From Dendrolimus kikuchii (lineage: Eukaryota > Arthropoda > Insecta > Lepidoptera > Lasiocampidae): 64,000 nucleotides of DNA. The stretch spans positions 14,174,001-14,238,000 of the forward strand of contig CM034412.1 of the NCBI GenBank assembly GCA_019925095.2. Reading direction: 5' to 3'. The notes under the pieces were generated by a model. That model worked only from the letters and a program-made list of their open reading frames with translations, was not told the origin of the DNA and did no database searches. Shown here in pieces: positions 1 to 11,150 of the stretch. Position 1 is the first letter of the stretch, and every line of letters starts with the position of its first letter. The position numbers were made by a program, and so were the translations under genes.

Positions 1-152
1 CAAGGTGGTTATGGCGACATGGTTTAGACCAGGGGTGGTAGCCATCCAGTCGGACAAATGCCCTACCACCTGGCTGTGGGTTGTTAAGTCGACTTATACG
101 ACAGGCCGCCCGGCCGCAGGAAATTGTATTCTTTCTCCGTTCCTGCACGGAT
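1..152 (-). mobile_element. CR1-tailed SINE-like repeat S, cut by window edge
   Basis: Covers the 5' half of repeat S (sense strand minus): ATCCGTGCAGGAACGGAGAA through GGTGGTAGGGCATTTG to ATGTCGCCATAACCACC. The A-tailed 3' half lies left of the window. Confidence 0.85.
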
Positions 153-224
153 GATAGGAGGAGGAATACAGCCTGTGTGGCGAAGGAGTACATATAATAT
201 TAAATATTAAGCAAATAGTATATT

Positions 225-576
225 TTCTTAAGTTTTCGCGACTTGTATACATAATAAAACTACGTTTTAACGGTTTTAAGCGCGGTAATTTTATTTGATT
301 TTGGTTTTTTCCGACGTTTCAGCCACTTTTCAGTGGCCGTGATCACGGAAGACAAAGATGTCAAGTGTCAACGAGTATTGTTAAAGTTTTATTTAGCCTA
401 CCACCAACTTATTAATTTTAATTATTTAATTTTTAATTTTGTTTATGGTTATTATTTAATCTATGGGAGCCTAATCTAATTTATGATCACGGCCACTGAA
501 AAGTGGCCGAAACGTCGGAAAAAACCAAAATCAAATAAAATTACCGCGCTTAAAACCGTTAAAACGTAGTTTTATT
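225..576. mobile_element. Fold-back element F, copy with 12-bp TSD
   Basis: About 90-base inverted arms: TACGTTTTAACGGTTTTAAG, GCGGTAATTTTATTTGATTT and CCACTTTTCAGTGGCCGTGA on the left, and their inverse on the right. The left end carries an extra TTCTTAAGTTTTCGCGAC before the arm. It is flanked by the perfect 12-bp repeat AAATAGTATATT at 213-224 and 577-588. The arms contain GGCCACTGAAAAGTGGCC followed by GAAACGTCGG, which resembles a hammerhead-type core. No ORF is inside. Confidence 0.85.
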
Positions 577-588
577 AAATAGTATATT

Positions 589-1217
589 ATTATGTTGCTG
601 GGAATTTTGTTGCGCTGCTTCTTATTATAAGTCTTAGCAATTCAAGTAAATATGCTATTAAAAGAATAGTCGATGGAGTTAATGAAGAAGTACTTTCCTA
701 GTTTTCAATAAAATAAAAGTCCTTACGCTCGACGCCAGCTGTACATCTTGTAGTCGAAACCCCTGTTAAAATAAAGGCAATCTGCATTACGCGTTTCATG
801 AAATTCATGATATTAAAAAGGAGCTTATTAAGACTCAATTTATAACAGATTTATCTTAAAAAAATATGTTTAAAATAATAAGATGTTGAGTTTGAATCCA
901 GATATAACAACGGACTTGTGGCGCCAGCTGTGATTGCACTGTGTTAGTTCTTTTTTTTTCTAAGGGGCTTCTAAGCTTTGTAGTTATGTCAACCCCATCG
1001 TCCTTTTCTTAATTTGTTATAGTTTACATTAAACTTAATTTGTCTGTAACAAAGTTTGTGGTGACTTCCTGGCAAACAAGGAACTCGTAACAAACTTGTA
1101 CATTATTCTAGCTTCTTGAGAAGCAGGAGAGGCCAAAATATTAAATGTTGTACAAAAGTCTAATCAAGTTCCAGCTATTGTCGGGCGATTGTAATTCCTT
1201 AGTATTCTTCTTCCATG
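589..1217. other. No gene seen; AT-rich
   Basis: No convincing ORF, RNA or repeat identified. Confidence 0.6.
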
Positions 1218-1329
1218 GTAGTACATACATACATACATACATAACTTCACGCCAGTTCCCTTGCGGGTAGGCACGAACAACAGAGTGCCATTTAGGCTTA
1301 TTCTTACACACCTCACTTACCTTGCCATG
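1218..1329 (-). mobile_element. RTE-1 fragment, shortest 3' end
   Basis: (ATAC)n tail plus the antisense of the last 30 codons (GCCAGTTCCCTTGCGGG...CACCTCACTTACC). Confidence 0.85.
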
Positions 1330-1620
1330 GTAGTATTACTTATTAAAGATTATTACATATTGTTCAGAAATTGATTGTCTGCTACTCATATTCCCTTTAT
1401 CTTGTTTTATTGAACTTTAAAACTTAAGAACTTAAAAATCTCATAAATACTTACATTCAGGTAAATCTTCAGTAATTTTATTGTTTTCTGAGAAAATAAA
1501 ATTTCATTAAACAATAGTTTATCTTCAGACTTTGAAGATTCTTCAATCATTCATATTTATTATTAACGACGGTCTCTTTAGAGCTCACTACTTTCTAATA
1601 TTTTTAAATTTAGATACATT

Positions 1621-1993
1621 GGCTAAGTTCCACAAGTAACTCACAACGACCACGTTCTCGGTCGCGATATTCCCCGTTCCACTCCCTTGCGGGCGTTACA
1701 ATCATAAACTCTAGTGGAACGGATTATGGAGCGTTGATAACATTAACAACGAAATACACAAATGTCATTGGTTGATTTGAAAATCGCGCCTTTTTCAATG
1801 TCAATAGATAGAGAGAATTAATGCTCTGTGGTCAACGCCCACTTCGCCCCAGCTCTTGACATGGGTCGTTGTGAGCTCTGTGTGATCAAAATAATGACGT
1901 CATACCTGATGTTTCGACACGACCATAACGTGGTCGACATGTGGAACGGCAGACGGAGCATTTTGGACGTTGTGAGATACGAAAAGAACGCGC
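1621..1993. mobile_element. TIR repeat, CACAACG family, copy 1
   Basis: Left GTTCCACAAGTAACTCACAACG-like end and an inverse at GGACGTTGTGAGATACGAAA. The interior contains GTGGAACGG and the CTCTTGACATGGGTCGTTG stretch shared with 29485-29752. Imperfect ends; no TSD resolved. Confidence 0.6.
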
Positions 1994-2844
1994 CTATTGG
2001 CGGATGTTGAGTTGCAAACAACAAAAAATATCTCAAGTAAAAACGATTAAAGTGCATTTCCCAATCATAGGATTTTTCGTACTAATGTCTCTATTCCTTT
2101 AGAATCACAGTCCGCGCAGCCGTTTCTACCTATTTCACAACAATTCATCCTTATCCTAGCCTTAAATCCCGCTCGATATCGGATCGTCTACTGCAGACTC
2201 CAATGAACGCTTCCCTACATTTTATTCTCCATTTCGCGCAATTTTTGGCTTCATTATGAGACTTTTAGCGTGCATATCTCCGTAATGGCGGCTAGAGAGA
2301 GAGAGTTTCTTGAGTCTACAGTAATTCTTATTTCAAATCATATGTAATATACATCGTCATTCATCTATACTTAAGCTAAAACAGATAATCCATATTAACG
2401 TCAATCATTCAACATCAATTAATACCGTAGTGTCCTTGCAATTCTGCCAAGTTTTGTGCGTTATAACGAAATTGATTCAAATAAGTTTAATATAGGAATG
2501 TGTATGTATATTTTAACTTACGTCCTACGCTTCCACTTATCAATTTAATTTCATGAGAATAATCAGAAGTTGCTTCTAAACTCGACGAAAGTCTTTTCAG
2601 TTCTGTTTCGGCTCGAAGATTAGATTTTTCTATAAAAAATTGTTATTATACTATATTAATTCCAAGAGAAGCATTCCTTGCATATGAAATAATGCCATCT
2701 ATGTAATAAACTATTGAATTAAATTTATAACCCGTCTCGTAGTGCTGCCATCTGTTGAAATTTATTAACTTAGTACGAATACTCTGTTCAATTATAACTT
2801 ATTGTTGCGGCACGATTAACCAAGGATGATACACACTGATGCAA
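1994..2844. other. No gene seen
   Basis: AT-rich; contains an AGAGAGAGAG run near 2295 and nothing else I can support. Confidence 0.6.
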
Positions 2845-2859
2845 TCGGACATGAAACCT

Positions 2860-3537
2860 GCGCCGCAGCGTTTCGAACTTGAGACGCACGTAGGTCCAGT
2901 CGACTCGCTCTGCGACTTGGTCAAGGCCTTGCTGCAGAGCAGCGACAATTGGGGGGCTGCGGTTACTTTTTGCGAGACAGTAATGTCACTCAAGGAGGCC
3001 GCAGAACGAGACAGGGAGAGAAGTCCTGCAGCGCGTGCCAATGCGTCTTCTCGAGGTCGCCGGCCTTCAGCTGGCACCCGGAGAGGCAGGTACGCGCATT
3101 ACTTCCCTCCCTGAGTTAGGTTCCGTTTACCGCGGGGGGCCTTTAGCTTGCTAGGAAGAGCAAAGGACCTTCTACCCCCGCACAACGAAGTGGGGTGTGT
3201 TCTCCCAGGGCACACTCCAGGCACTTTATTGCGCTGGATCGGCTGGGCGTAACTATGTTCTAAATCTCAGCCTTTCCAACACATTCAAAGCGCAGGGTCG
3301 TCAGGGAGGAGGGGGTTTTTAGTGGGTATTGGGGTTGCTCGCCCGTGCAGCAACGCTCGGAGTCTTCCACACTATTCTGTGACGTCGATCGCGGACGGAG
3401 CGCTGCCAAGAGCATACTATTGCTGCAGTGTTATCGCCCCCGACCGACGCGTGTCGTTCCCCTAGCAACGACCCAGTTTGTGCGTAAATCGGTTAAGCAT
3501 TTTCCCTCGCCTCAAAACAAAAAAAAAAAAAAAAAAA
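2860..3537 (+). mobile_element. R1-like non-LTR insertion with 15-bp TSD
   Basis: Flanked by perfect 15-bp repeats TCGGACATGAAACCT at 2845-2859 and 3538-3552, with an 18-base A tail before the second. The coding tail (2860-3114) reads HVGPVDSLCDLVKALLQSSD, then AVTFCETVMSLKEAAERDRE and an Arg/Ser/Pro-rich end. The FCExVMxxKExAERxRE pattern suggests the C-terminus of an R1/TRAS-type ORF2. The GC-rich 3' UTR (3115-3519) is shared with 43917-44315. 5'-truncated. Confidence 0.8.
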
Positions 3538-4039
3538 TCGGACATGAAACCTATACGCACGCGCCGGTGTGTACGCGCAATATTAATCTTTTACTATGAA
3601 AACGCTCATTGTCTACGGCCAACCGCCAATATTCGAAATATCAAGAACGGAACAAAGACGCAAATTTGTACGCGCAACAACTATTTTATAAAATTATTGT
3701 AAAATCGCAAATTATTGAAAATATACGCATTTCAAGCCAAAGGGTGCTTCATTGAAGACTTCCTACGCTTCACTTATTTTTTTAATGATTCTGGCTTTTA
3801 AAATAAGTATTATGCAAATATTTAAAAAACGCAGACCATTTTGTGAGCAATAGCTAATTTCATATATAAACATTTACAAACTAATTAAATATACCTGTTT
3901 CTTTATAAAGTGGAATTTTCCCTGCATCCTTCGGAGTCATAGCGAGATGAAGGCCCGATATTTTTCGCCTCTGACGCGATATGCCAAATGACATGCATTC
4001 TTTTATTATCTGAGAAAGTAACATACACACAACGGTCAA

Positions 4040-4142
4040 CAAATTATAGCCTGTGTTACTCTGACGCATAAACTGTATTTTTGTGAAGTTTCATCAAAAT
4101 CCGTTCAGAAGTTACCGCGTGAAATAGTAATAAACATCTAAA
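4040..4142 (-). mobile_element. Helitron-1, internal piece
   Basis: Antisense of the same internal block: AAATTATAGCCTGTGTTACT, TGAAGTTTCATCAAAATCCG. Confidence 0.55.
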
Positions 4143-4429
4143 GTAAAGCTTAAAGTAGCTTAGTGTTTAGCGGACTCACGTACCAAATGTAAGAATGCAC
4201 GGTCCATTTTAGGGTAACCCGTTAAGGGTGGAGGAGCGAGCTGGAATGCTCCTCCGTCTCAAAGGAAGATCTTGCAGCGAGACTATTGGTGTTCCTTGCA
4301 GGCCTAGACTCATCAATTATTGTTGGAAATTTGTATATATTCTTTGTACGTTTCAACGTTTGCGACCTCAATTATTGCACAGCGCCATCTATTGCCTTGT
4401 AAGTGTTCCACTACACCATAAAGTCGCAT

Positions 4430-4590
4430 AGTTGGGCTCGGGCCTCCCATTTATAGGGGGTAGACAGTCTACCCACTATGCTTGTCTAAGGCGGCTTAAC
4501 GGGTTTGACACATCGTTTAACATGATGTACAGGTTTCAGTACGATGTTTGTCTTCACTGTTAGTACGTGGTTATTGTAACAATATTGTAG
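4430..4590 (-). mobile_element. CCCACTGCTGGGC-family repeat, partial
   Basis: GGGCTCGGGCCTCCCATTTA, GCTTGTCTAAGGCGGCTTAA and CGGGTTTGACACATCG match 43442-43600. The tRNA-like head is not clear here. Confidence 0.6.
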
Positions 4591-5446
4591 AGTATTATAT
4601 TTAATAAACGCAGCGTGCTTACTGACGTGGTGGTTGGTGGCGGGGAGTGCGGGGAGGGAGTCGCTAGCGACTCACTCCAGCGCAGTCGCTGTGCAACCGC
4701 CGAGCGGATGAGTGCGTTATAAGCCATGTAGTTGGTGTTTTATTCGTGTACATACAAACCAAACCCTACAAATATTATGCACATTAGGTCCGAAAGTTGC
4801 CTAAAAGTCTACATGCTTTTCCGGGCATATTTCCTATCCGCGTCAATTGAGTTTTTGAAGCGAGTATCTTAAACCACGAATAGGCTTAAAACATTCCGCC
4901 TGAATTATATATATGGCACAGAATCGTTTAATCAATAAGGAACTAAGAAAAAATACAACACGACTTCGTTGGTCTAAAAAGAAATTCTAGTTTTATCTAC
5001 ATCGTAAAATACTGTATTCAAACGCTTACCAAAACGAAACATATTTCAACCCATCTCATGGTAATAGAAAAGGTGTAAAAATACTTGTGAGATTTATTGC
5101 AAGTCGTAGTAACATAAAACATTCGATTTACAGCTACCTACTTGATGGCAAGGTCAAAATATTTATTTTATATTTGCTTTGGTATGTCGAACTTCGATCA
5201 GTGGTTTTATTATTGTAAAGGCTTCCAGAAATTATGTAAAGTATACGTTGTACTTAATTTTTATAAATGGGAGATCAACTGCGTAACTCCTTTTTATGCC
5301 GAACGTCCACCGCCAGCTAAAATAATTAGGAACTAAGCTAAGCTAAACTAGGAAATAGTTGTTCGTCCACTGACAAATAAAATATAACTACGTTAGTGAT
5401 GATCAGTTTGTGCTGGAGTGTCGAGTTAATCAGACGTGATGGATGT

Positions 5447-5628
5447 ACATACATACATGCATACATAACTTCACGCCAGTTCCCTTGCGGGGTAGGCACG
5501 AACAACAGAGCGCCATTCAGGCTTATTCTTACACACCTCACTTGCTTCTTTGACATTCATAACTCTTGTCATGCACGCTCGTCTGTTCTTAAGGCTCCTG
5601 ACATCACCCTCCGCTAGTACACGATATT
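5447..5628 (-). mobile_element. RTE-1 fragment inside a TIR element
   Basis: (ATAC)n tail at 5447-5467, then the antisense of the last 50 or so codons, ending at CGCTAGTACACGAT. It is nested in the TIR-flanked element 5298-6455. Confidence 0.86.
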
Positions 5629-5831
5629 GATGGATGTGTACGTACGAATACGTGTTTCATTGCCTGCGCACGATCACACACTACAAAATATCACTAGCGA
5701 AAGGCGCCAGAGGGGTAGTGCAAGGGGGTGAGAGGGGCTCGGCTTAGTTCGCGTAGCTTCGAATCGGCCTACACAACTAAGTTAGTTCGACCTAGTTGGG
5801 ATATTTTAGTTAGCTTAGCTGGCATAGTTTG

Positions 5832-6355
5832 TGAGCGTAATTCCCTGCTCCGCTCCCGCCACAGGAGGACGCGCCGACGCCGGAGGTCGGCTAGTGATCT
5901 TTGGCCGCCGTAAGCGGGCGGCGCGGGTGGGGCCCCTAGGGGTATAGGGGTTCTCACTCACCCGCACATGCCGCCGAGATGAGAGCGCGAGTGTTCCGCG
6001 CGCGCTCATCCACCACCACCACGCACGGATCAGACCTAGATGTAGCCAGGGGACACGTCCCCTGGCATAGGAAGAGGCCCAGTGAGGGGGGCCCACACCT
6101 GCCAGGGCACGCGGAGTTGGGAAGTCCGCATTCACGTAGCCCTGGCATAAGGCGCAGGACGGAACACCCAGGGGTTTTAGTGGGTATCCCTAACTGGGGC
6201 GTGGCAATAGCGTGGCACCGGTTCTGACCGGGCACGCTAGTGCCACCCCCGATCTGCCGAATCCCACACACTCACACGGGTCGCGAACATCCCCCCAGGC
6301 TTCTGTGCCTGTCGCGGCTTAGTCCTCAAACGGATGTCCCCTGGCCAAAAAAAAA
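5832..6355 (+). mobile_element. R1-like insertion with 15-bp TSD, second subfamily
   Basis: Flanked by AGCTGGCATAGTTTG at 5817-5831 and 6356-6370, with a short A run at the right end. It is very GC-rich against its surroundings. The end (GCACGCTAGTGCCACCCCCG to GGATGTCCCC plus A run) also occurs in antisense at 49828-49945. A short frame reads GGRADAGGRLVIFGRRKRAA before a stop near 5946; no RT domain remains. Confidence 0.8.
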
Positions 6356-6696
6356 AGCTGGCATAGTTTGCGGTGGACGCACATGTATGAAAAACTGGCT
6401 CAACAATGCGAGCTAAACTAAACTAAGTTAGTTTAGTTCGCGGTGGACGTTCGGCTTTAGGAACAACGTTAGTATGTAAGAAGTATGTCAGTGATTTGTA
6501 TGATAGTGACATGTGTAAGGGAAGCCGGACTTGATATTACGCACTGGTTGGTTTTGATGATCGTCCTTAAGTTTTGATGTTCATTTAATTAAATGAAACC
6601 ATAAACAGTATCTTATTAAAAGAATCCGGGTAGTAGGACATTAGCTGAGCTGAAGCTTGATCCCGTGGACCTTACAGTGTGAGCATATATTTTATA

Positions 6697-6765
6697 GTAC
6701 GCGCAAAACTAAAATGCGTCTCGAGAGGTTAGCTCCGTGAGTGTGCACAGATGCAGCACCTAGTG
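6697..6765. mobile_element. MITE, AACTTAAATGCG family, terminal scrap
   Basis: TAGTACGCGCAAAACTAAAA then GTTAGCTCCGTGAGTGTGCA, matching the left end at 11837 and its GTTAGTCCCGTGAGTTTACG continuation. Confidence 0.5.
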
Positions 6766-7120
6766 CTCACCTTTATTTTTTTTAAAAGATCCTCCCTCCG
6801 GACGAACGAGATTATCCGGGCTATTTGCATTTTTTGGGGTTTGTATATATGTTTTGTTTTAATTCTTTTGTTTCTTTCTTTTTTATGTTTTTTCTTTTTT
6901 TAATTCTTTTTTGAAACTAACTTTTTTTTTCAAAACTATTTTTTTACGCTGACCTTCATTATACCTTACCGAATCGAGAGACCTGGAATCATTTATGCAG
7001 GAACGTTCCAATAGCCAGAAACTCCGCACGTAGAAGCATGGGCAAAGAGGTTTTCCTCGAAGCAACCTCCTCGTCGCCTCCAATAGCTAAAGAGGAAGAA
7101 GACCATCAACAAACCCAACA

Positions 7121-7358
7121 GTGGTTTTTTTTTTAATTGTAGGAGAGCAGCAGACAGGCAGACGGCCCACTAGATGGAAAGCGGTTACCATCGCCTATGG
7201 AAATTTGCACCACCAGTTGCTACAAATGCGCTACTGCTCTCTTAAGGGAGACTGGAACCTGGTCACTAATGCCGGAACACAACTCAAGGTTGTTATGGCG
7301 ACATACTCTAGACCAGGGGTGGTAGCAACCCAGTCGGGCAAATGCCCTACCACCTGGC
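7121..7358 (-). mobile_element. Repeat S, truncated
   Basis: Plus-strand T run, AATTGTAGGAG, CAGACAGGCAGACGGCCCAC, to AAATGCCCTACCACCTGG. The 5' 80 bases are replaced by a MITE scrap. Confidence 0.87.
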
Positions 7359-7432
7359 GAAAGTGCGAAAGAGATGGCAGGCTAATCCGGACATTGGCCG
7401 AGCGAAGGCGCAACACTCTCCCCTCTCATGGT
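7359..7432. mobile_element. MITE, AACTTAAATGCG family, interior scrap
   Basis: GTGCGAAAGAGATGGCAGGC...CGAGCGAAGGCGCAACACTC matches the interior at 11938-12003. It abuts the truncated end of the SINE-like copy at 7121-7358. Confidence 0.5.
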
Positions 7433-7857
7433 ACATGCTTGTCACTTCGTGAACCTCATTAGTCACTGAACTCTATGATTAAATTATCACTGAAATAGGC
7501 TGCTGTCGTTTAATTGTTTTACTTGTTTGATTGGCGTCATTTTGGTGCTAGTAGTCAAGGCACCGATTGCAACAGTATTTACCTATGAACTAAAAAGTTC
7601 CTTGTATTAATACTAATGTTAGTTGCAGATGGCGCTTCAAATTGACACATTAAAGTATACACCAGCCGGCAATAAATTGAGGTTAATGTTAATATTGTTC
7701 TGCGAAATGAAGTCGTATAGTTCCTGTAAATGACGAAGGCGAGCGGGCTTACTTGTTGTAAACACGTATCTGTGGTGCGTGATATCAGCACCGCGTAGTA
7801 GACGGGACACTAGCAACGGAATTGTTCCGTCAGACACGCACACGATCGCAATGTACA

Positions 7858-8045
7858 GTATGAGCAAAACTTAAATGCACCCTTGAAGTTCGTACACGTC
7901 ATTGCGCAGCACACCAAGGTTCACATAGATGAGTGGGGAGTGTTGCGCTCTCGCTCACCCGCTATCGGGACTCGCCATCTGTTTCGCACTACATACACAT
8001 CGTCAGGTTTCTCCTGACATGTCCGCCCGAACATGCATGCATTGA
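7858..8045. mobile_element. MITE, AACTTAAATGCG family, partial copy
   Basis: One terminus, TATGAGCAAAACTTAAATGC, followed by a diverged GC-rich interior with GAGTGTTGCGCTCTCGCTCA. Confidence 0.5.
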
Positions 8046-8086
8046 ATCGAGCTAAACAAACATTGCTAAGTTTATAGAAATGTAAT

Positions 8087-8613
8087 TTGTATAAGAACCT
8101 CAGCCAGAAGGCCCAGCTTGCCATACACAACGCGGTGCTGGTACCTACGCTCACGTATGGAAGCGAGAGTTGGGTATGGAAGAGAGAGCATGAAAGTAGA
8201 GTAAACGCGGTTGAGATGCGAGCACTGCGCAAAATCTGCGGAGTAACGCTCGCGGACCGCGTTCGTAATACCGAAGTAAGAAAGAGAGTTGGTCTGAAAG
8301 AGTGTCGGGGTGAAGGTAAGGAAAGGAATGCTCCGGTGGTTCGGGCATGTGGAAAGACTGACTAAACAGATATACAATGCAAAAGTGGATAGATGCAGAA
8401 GTCGTGGAAGGCCACGACACACCTTCCATAATCAAATTGATCGTGTACTAGCAGAAGGTGATGTCAGGAGCCTTAAGAACAGACGAGCGTGCATGACAAG
8501 AGTTATGAATGTCAAAGAAGCAAGCGAGGTGTGTAAGAATAAGCCTAAATGGCGCTCTGTTGTTCGTGCCTACCCCGCAAGGGAACTGGCGTGAAGTTAT
8601 GTATGTATGTAAC
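8087..8613 (+). mobile_element. RTE-1 fragment
   Basis: Begins at LSQKAQLAIHNAVLVPTLTY and runs through YGSESWVWKRE, LRKICGV and KNKPKWRSVVRAYPARELA to the (GTAT)n tail. A small deletion at 8300-8370 shifts the frame and removes the HDER block. Confidence 0.88.
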
Positions 8614-10835
8614 TTGTATTGTATTTAATTTTTAGTGTAGATTTAGTATCTATTTTGAGAGTTCAATGGAGTGAAGTTTGACGACAGTTACATGTTTTAT
8701 CGTTAACACTTGACTATACCTCCATAAACACACGGAGCTAACTTCATTAGAGGCATTTAAATTTTGCGCGAACTGTATAAAGCTCGCTCGCCTTCGTGGA
8801 TTTTAAGAACTGTACCATACAACAGATGTAATATGGGGATTAATCAATAATAAAACATCGGGAATATTGTCCAACTGTTTACTTACTATTTTTCGATTTT
8901 GCATTTTTTGTTTGAAATTTAAATCTTGTTATCGCGGCCGGTGACCGCCCGCTACTTTATACAAATATGTAATCTTTAAACGCTTAATTTTAAAACGAGC
9001 TTTCACTCGTTAGCTGCTACATTAGTCAGTGCAAATATTTCGTTACGGCCCATTTTTGAAATAAAAAATGCAAAATTAAACTATACATTAATCATATAGT
9101 TATGTTCAAATCATATTTAAATATACTATACCGTTAAATACGATTTCGAAAATTCCAAAACTGGCTATTAGACTTACGCTTACCACCGAAGGCATCGGTG
9201 AAACAGTAAATATTGGAGTGTATCCAGAAACACCCATACCAGAGCAAAAGTTGAGGTTTGATTTATTAAGATAATTATAAGTTTGTTAATCACAATCGGT
9301 ACTTATGTTCAACATTGTACTTAACTGTACTGAATAATCAATTGTGACGTAGACAAGCATATAAGTTTCTTTTTTTCAAAGTAGAAACCACCCATAGATG
9401 AATAACAACATTTGTCTCAAAATACTTGCACTAATCAATGCAACAATTTATATACAATTAAAACTCATAAATATAACAAAATATTAATTCATAATAATAA
9501 TATACACAAACAATAACACAATAATTTGATGCATTCAAATGAGCGTCATACCTTGGGTTGTTCAACGAGACATAAGGGCGATGTCTCACTAAAATGATTA
9601 ATCTAATCAACATGTGTTACCGTCAAGAAGATTTGTAACACTTCTAAAAGAAGGGAAGTAACTCAAGATTTGTAACATTACAAAAAATATTCACAGAAAA
9701 AGGAAATTCTCCAAAAAGGACCGAGCGAAATTGAAAAAAAAATAGACTTTCCCATATTCTGAAAGCACGTTAAGTCTTTTTGTTCGCGAATTTAATGAGA
9801 ATCGATCTAGTCAATCAGGCGTCCCATATACATCGCTCAACAACCTCACATAACCATCACAATATACAAACATAGCACCGCCAACATATTTTACATCCAA
9901 AGGATTCTTTTAAATTTTATCATTATTTTTTTAACATCATACCGCCGATCATATCAAATCATATATTTCATTATACGCTAAGCTTTACAACTCACAGACA
10001 ACTTTAACAACACATTTACAGAAATAAAAGAAAAAAAAACTCAAAACAGTGGCAAATAGATTATATCTATTGTATTTATATGAAATTAAACAAAATATTT
10101 GTTTAGAAAATTAATAAAACACAATTTAAATGAAAAACAATGTAACTAACATACATATCTCAATTATGAGCAACGCTGTCATTTTGGGAACCCCTTTGAC
10201 AACGTTCCCAAACAGTTAGCCGGTAACATTCTAGGAACGCCGTTACGCCCGACGTCCAAGCCAAAGACAGCAGTCCGAGAACGTTCTAGGAACTCTTTTG
10301 GCAACGTGTCTAGACAAGTTTTCCGTGAACGTTCCCAAGTATTGACTGACTACAAATCCGGCGGTGAATTTAGATAAGACGATAAAATCAATGTTGCCAG
10401 TGTTTCAATCACAAACATTATTTGGATATAAAATATAAAAACGAATCAAAACAAAAGTAATAAATGAAAAACTATACGGTTTACAGATAACTCGTAACAC
10501 GGTATTGTTAGAAGTTGCATTATTATCGCTCTTAATATAATAAAAGTGTTAGAAATCATAAAAACCTCATTCATCTCTGTATCAACAACAAAATGTCCAA
10601 TTTGAATTTTGCAGATAAATTAGAATACTTAAAATCCGATAGTGATAATATAATTACTCAGTCCGAAATGTATAGACTTTAGGTATCAATCACTTGCTGC
10701 ACGAGACGGGGGTTTGGAGGAGCAACCAATTCCTGTCTGTCTTTAAATTTCGATGAATCAACCAAAGTGATCGAATTAAACATAAAATTGAGTCATTCAA
10801 TACCGCAGTCTTCACTCGAAAGCAGTGCAACGTAC
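8614..10835. other. No gene seen; very AT-rich
   Basis: No coding signal. A small cluster of GTTCTAGGAAC and GTTCCCAA motifs is at 10175-10345. Confidence 0.6.
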
Positions 10836-11150
10836 TTTTTTTTTAATTGCAGGAGATCAGCAGACAGGCAGACGGCCCATTTGATGGAATGCGGTTACCA
10901 TCGCCTATGGACATTTGCAACACCAAAGGTGCTACAAATGCGCTGCTGCTCTCTTAAGGGAAACTAGAACCTGGTCACTATTGCCGGAACACAACTCAAG
11001 GTTGATATAGCGACATACTTTAGACCAGGGGTGGTAGCCATCCAGTCGGGCAAATGCCCTACCACCTGGTTGTGGGTTGTTTTGTCGCCTCTTACGACAG
11101 GCCGCCCGGCCGCAGGAAATTGTAATCTTTCTTCGTTCCTGCACGGATAG
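10836..11150 (-). mobile_element. Repeat S, full-length copy
   Basis: About 315 bases from the T run (complement of the A tail, AATAAAAAA type) to GTTCCTGCACGGATA. In sense it starts TATCCGTGCAGGAACGGAG and ends GGTTACCGCTTTCCATCAAG-like, GGGCCGTCTGCCTGTCTGCT, CCTGCAATAAAAAA. The terminal part resembles 3' ends of CR1/Zenon elements, so repeat S is probably a SINE or other non-autonomous element using CR1 enzymes. Confidence 0.88.

Larger units (their letters stand above)
5298..6455. mobile_element. TIR-flanked DNA element with two nested insertions
   Basis: Termini GCCGAACGTCCACCGC on the left and its inverse at 6441-6455 on the right. Both sides inside also carry CTAAACTAA/TTAGTTTAG-like repeats. 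It contains an RTE-1 3' fragment (5447-5628) and an R1-like insertion with 15-bp TSD (5832-6355). After removing both, about 450 bases remain, fitting a MITE. Confidence 0.7.

Noticed and set aside
2839..2859. ATG at 2839 or 2851 as the start of a small gene
   Set aside because: These bases are target DNA and TSD; the frame continues into a 5'-truncated retrotransposon.
5815..6271. Several overlapping 80-106-codon frames on both strands
   Set aside because: They arise from the GC-rich R1-like insertion, with no family resemblance, and overlap each other in several frames.
7637..7867. 70-76-codon overlapping minus-strand frames
   Set aside because: Chance frames in AT-rich DNA; no motifs or splice context.
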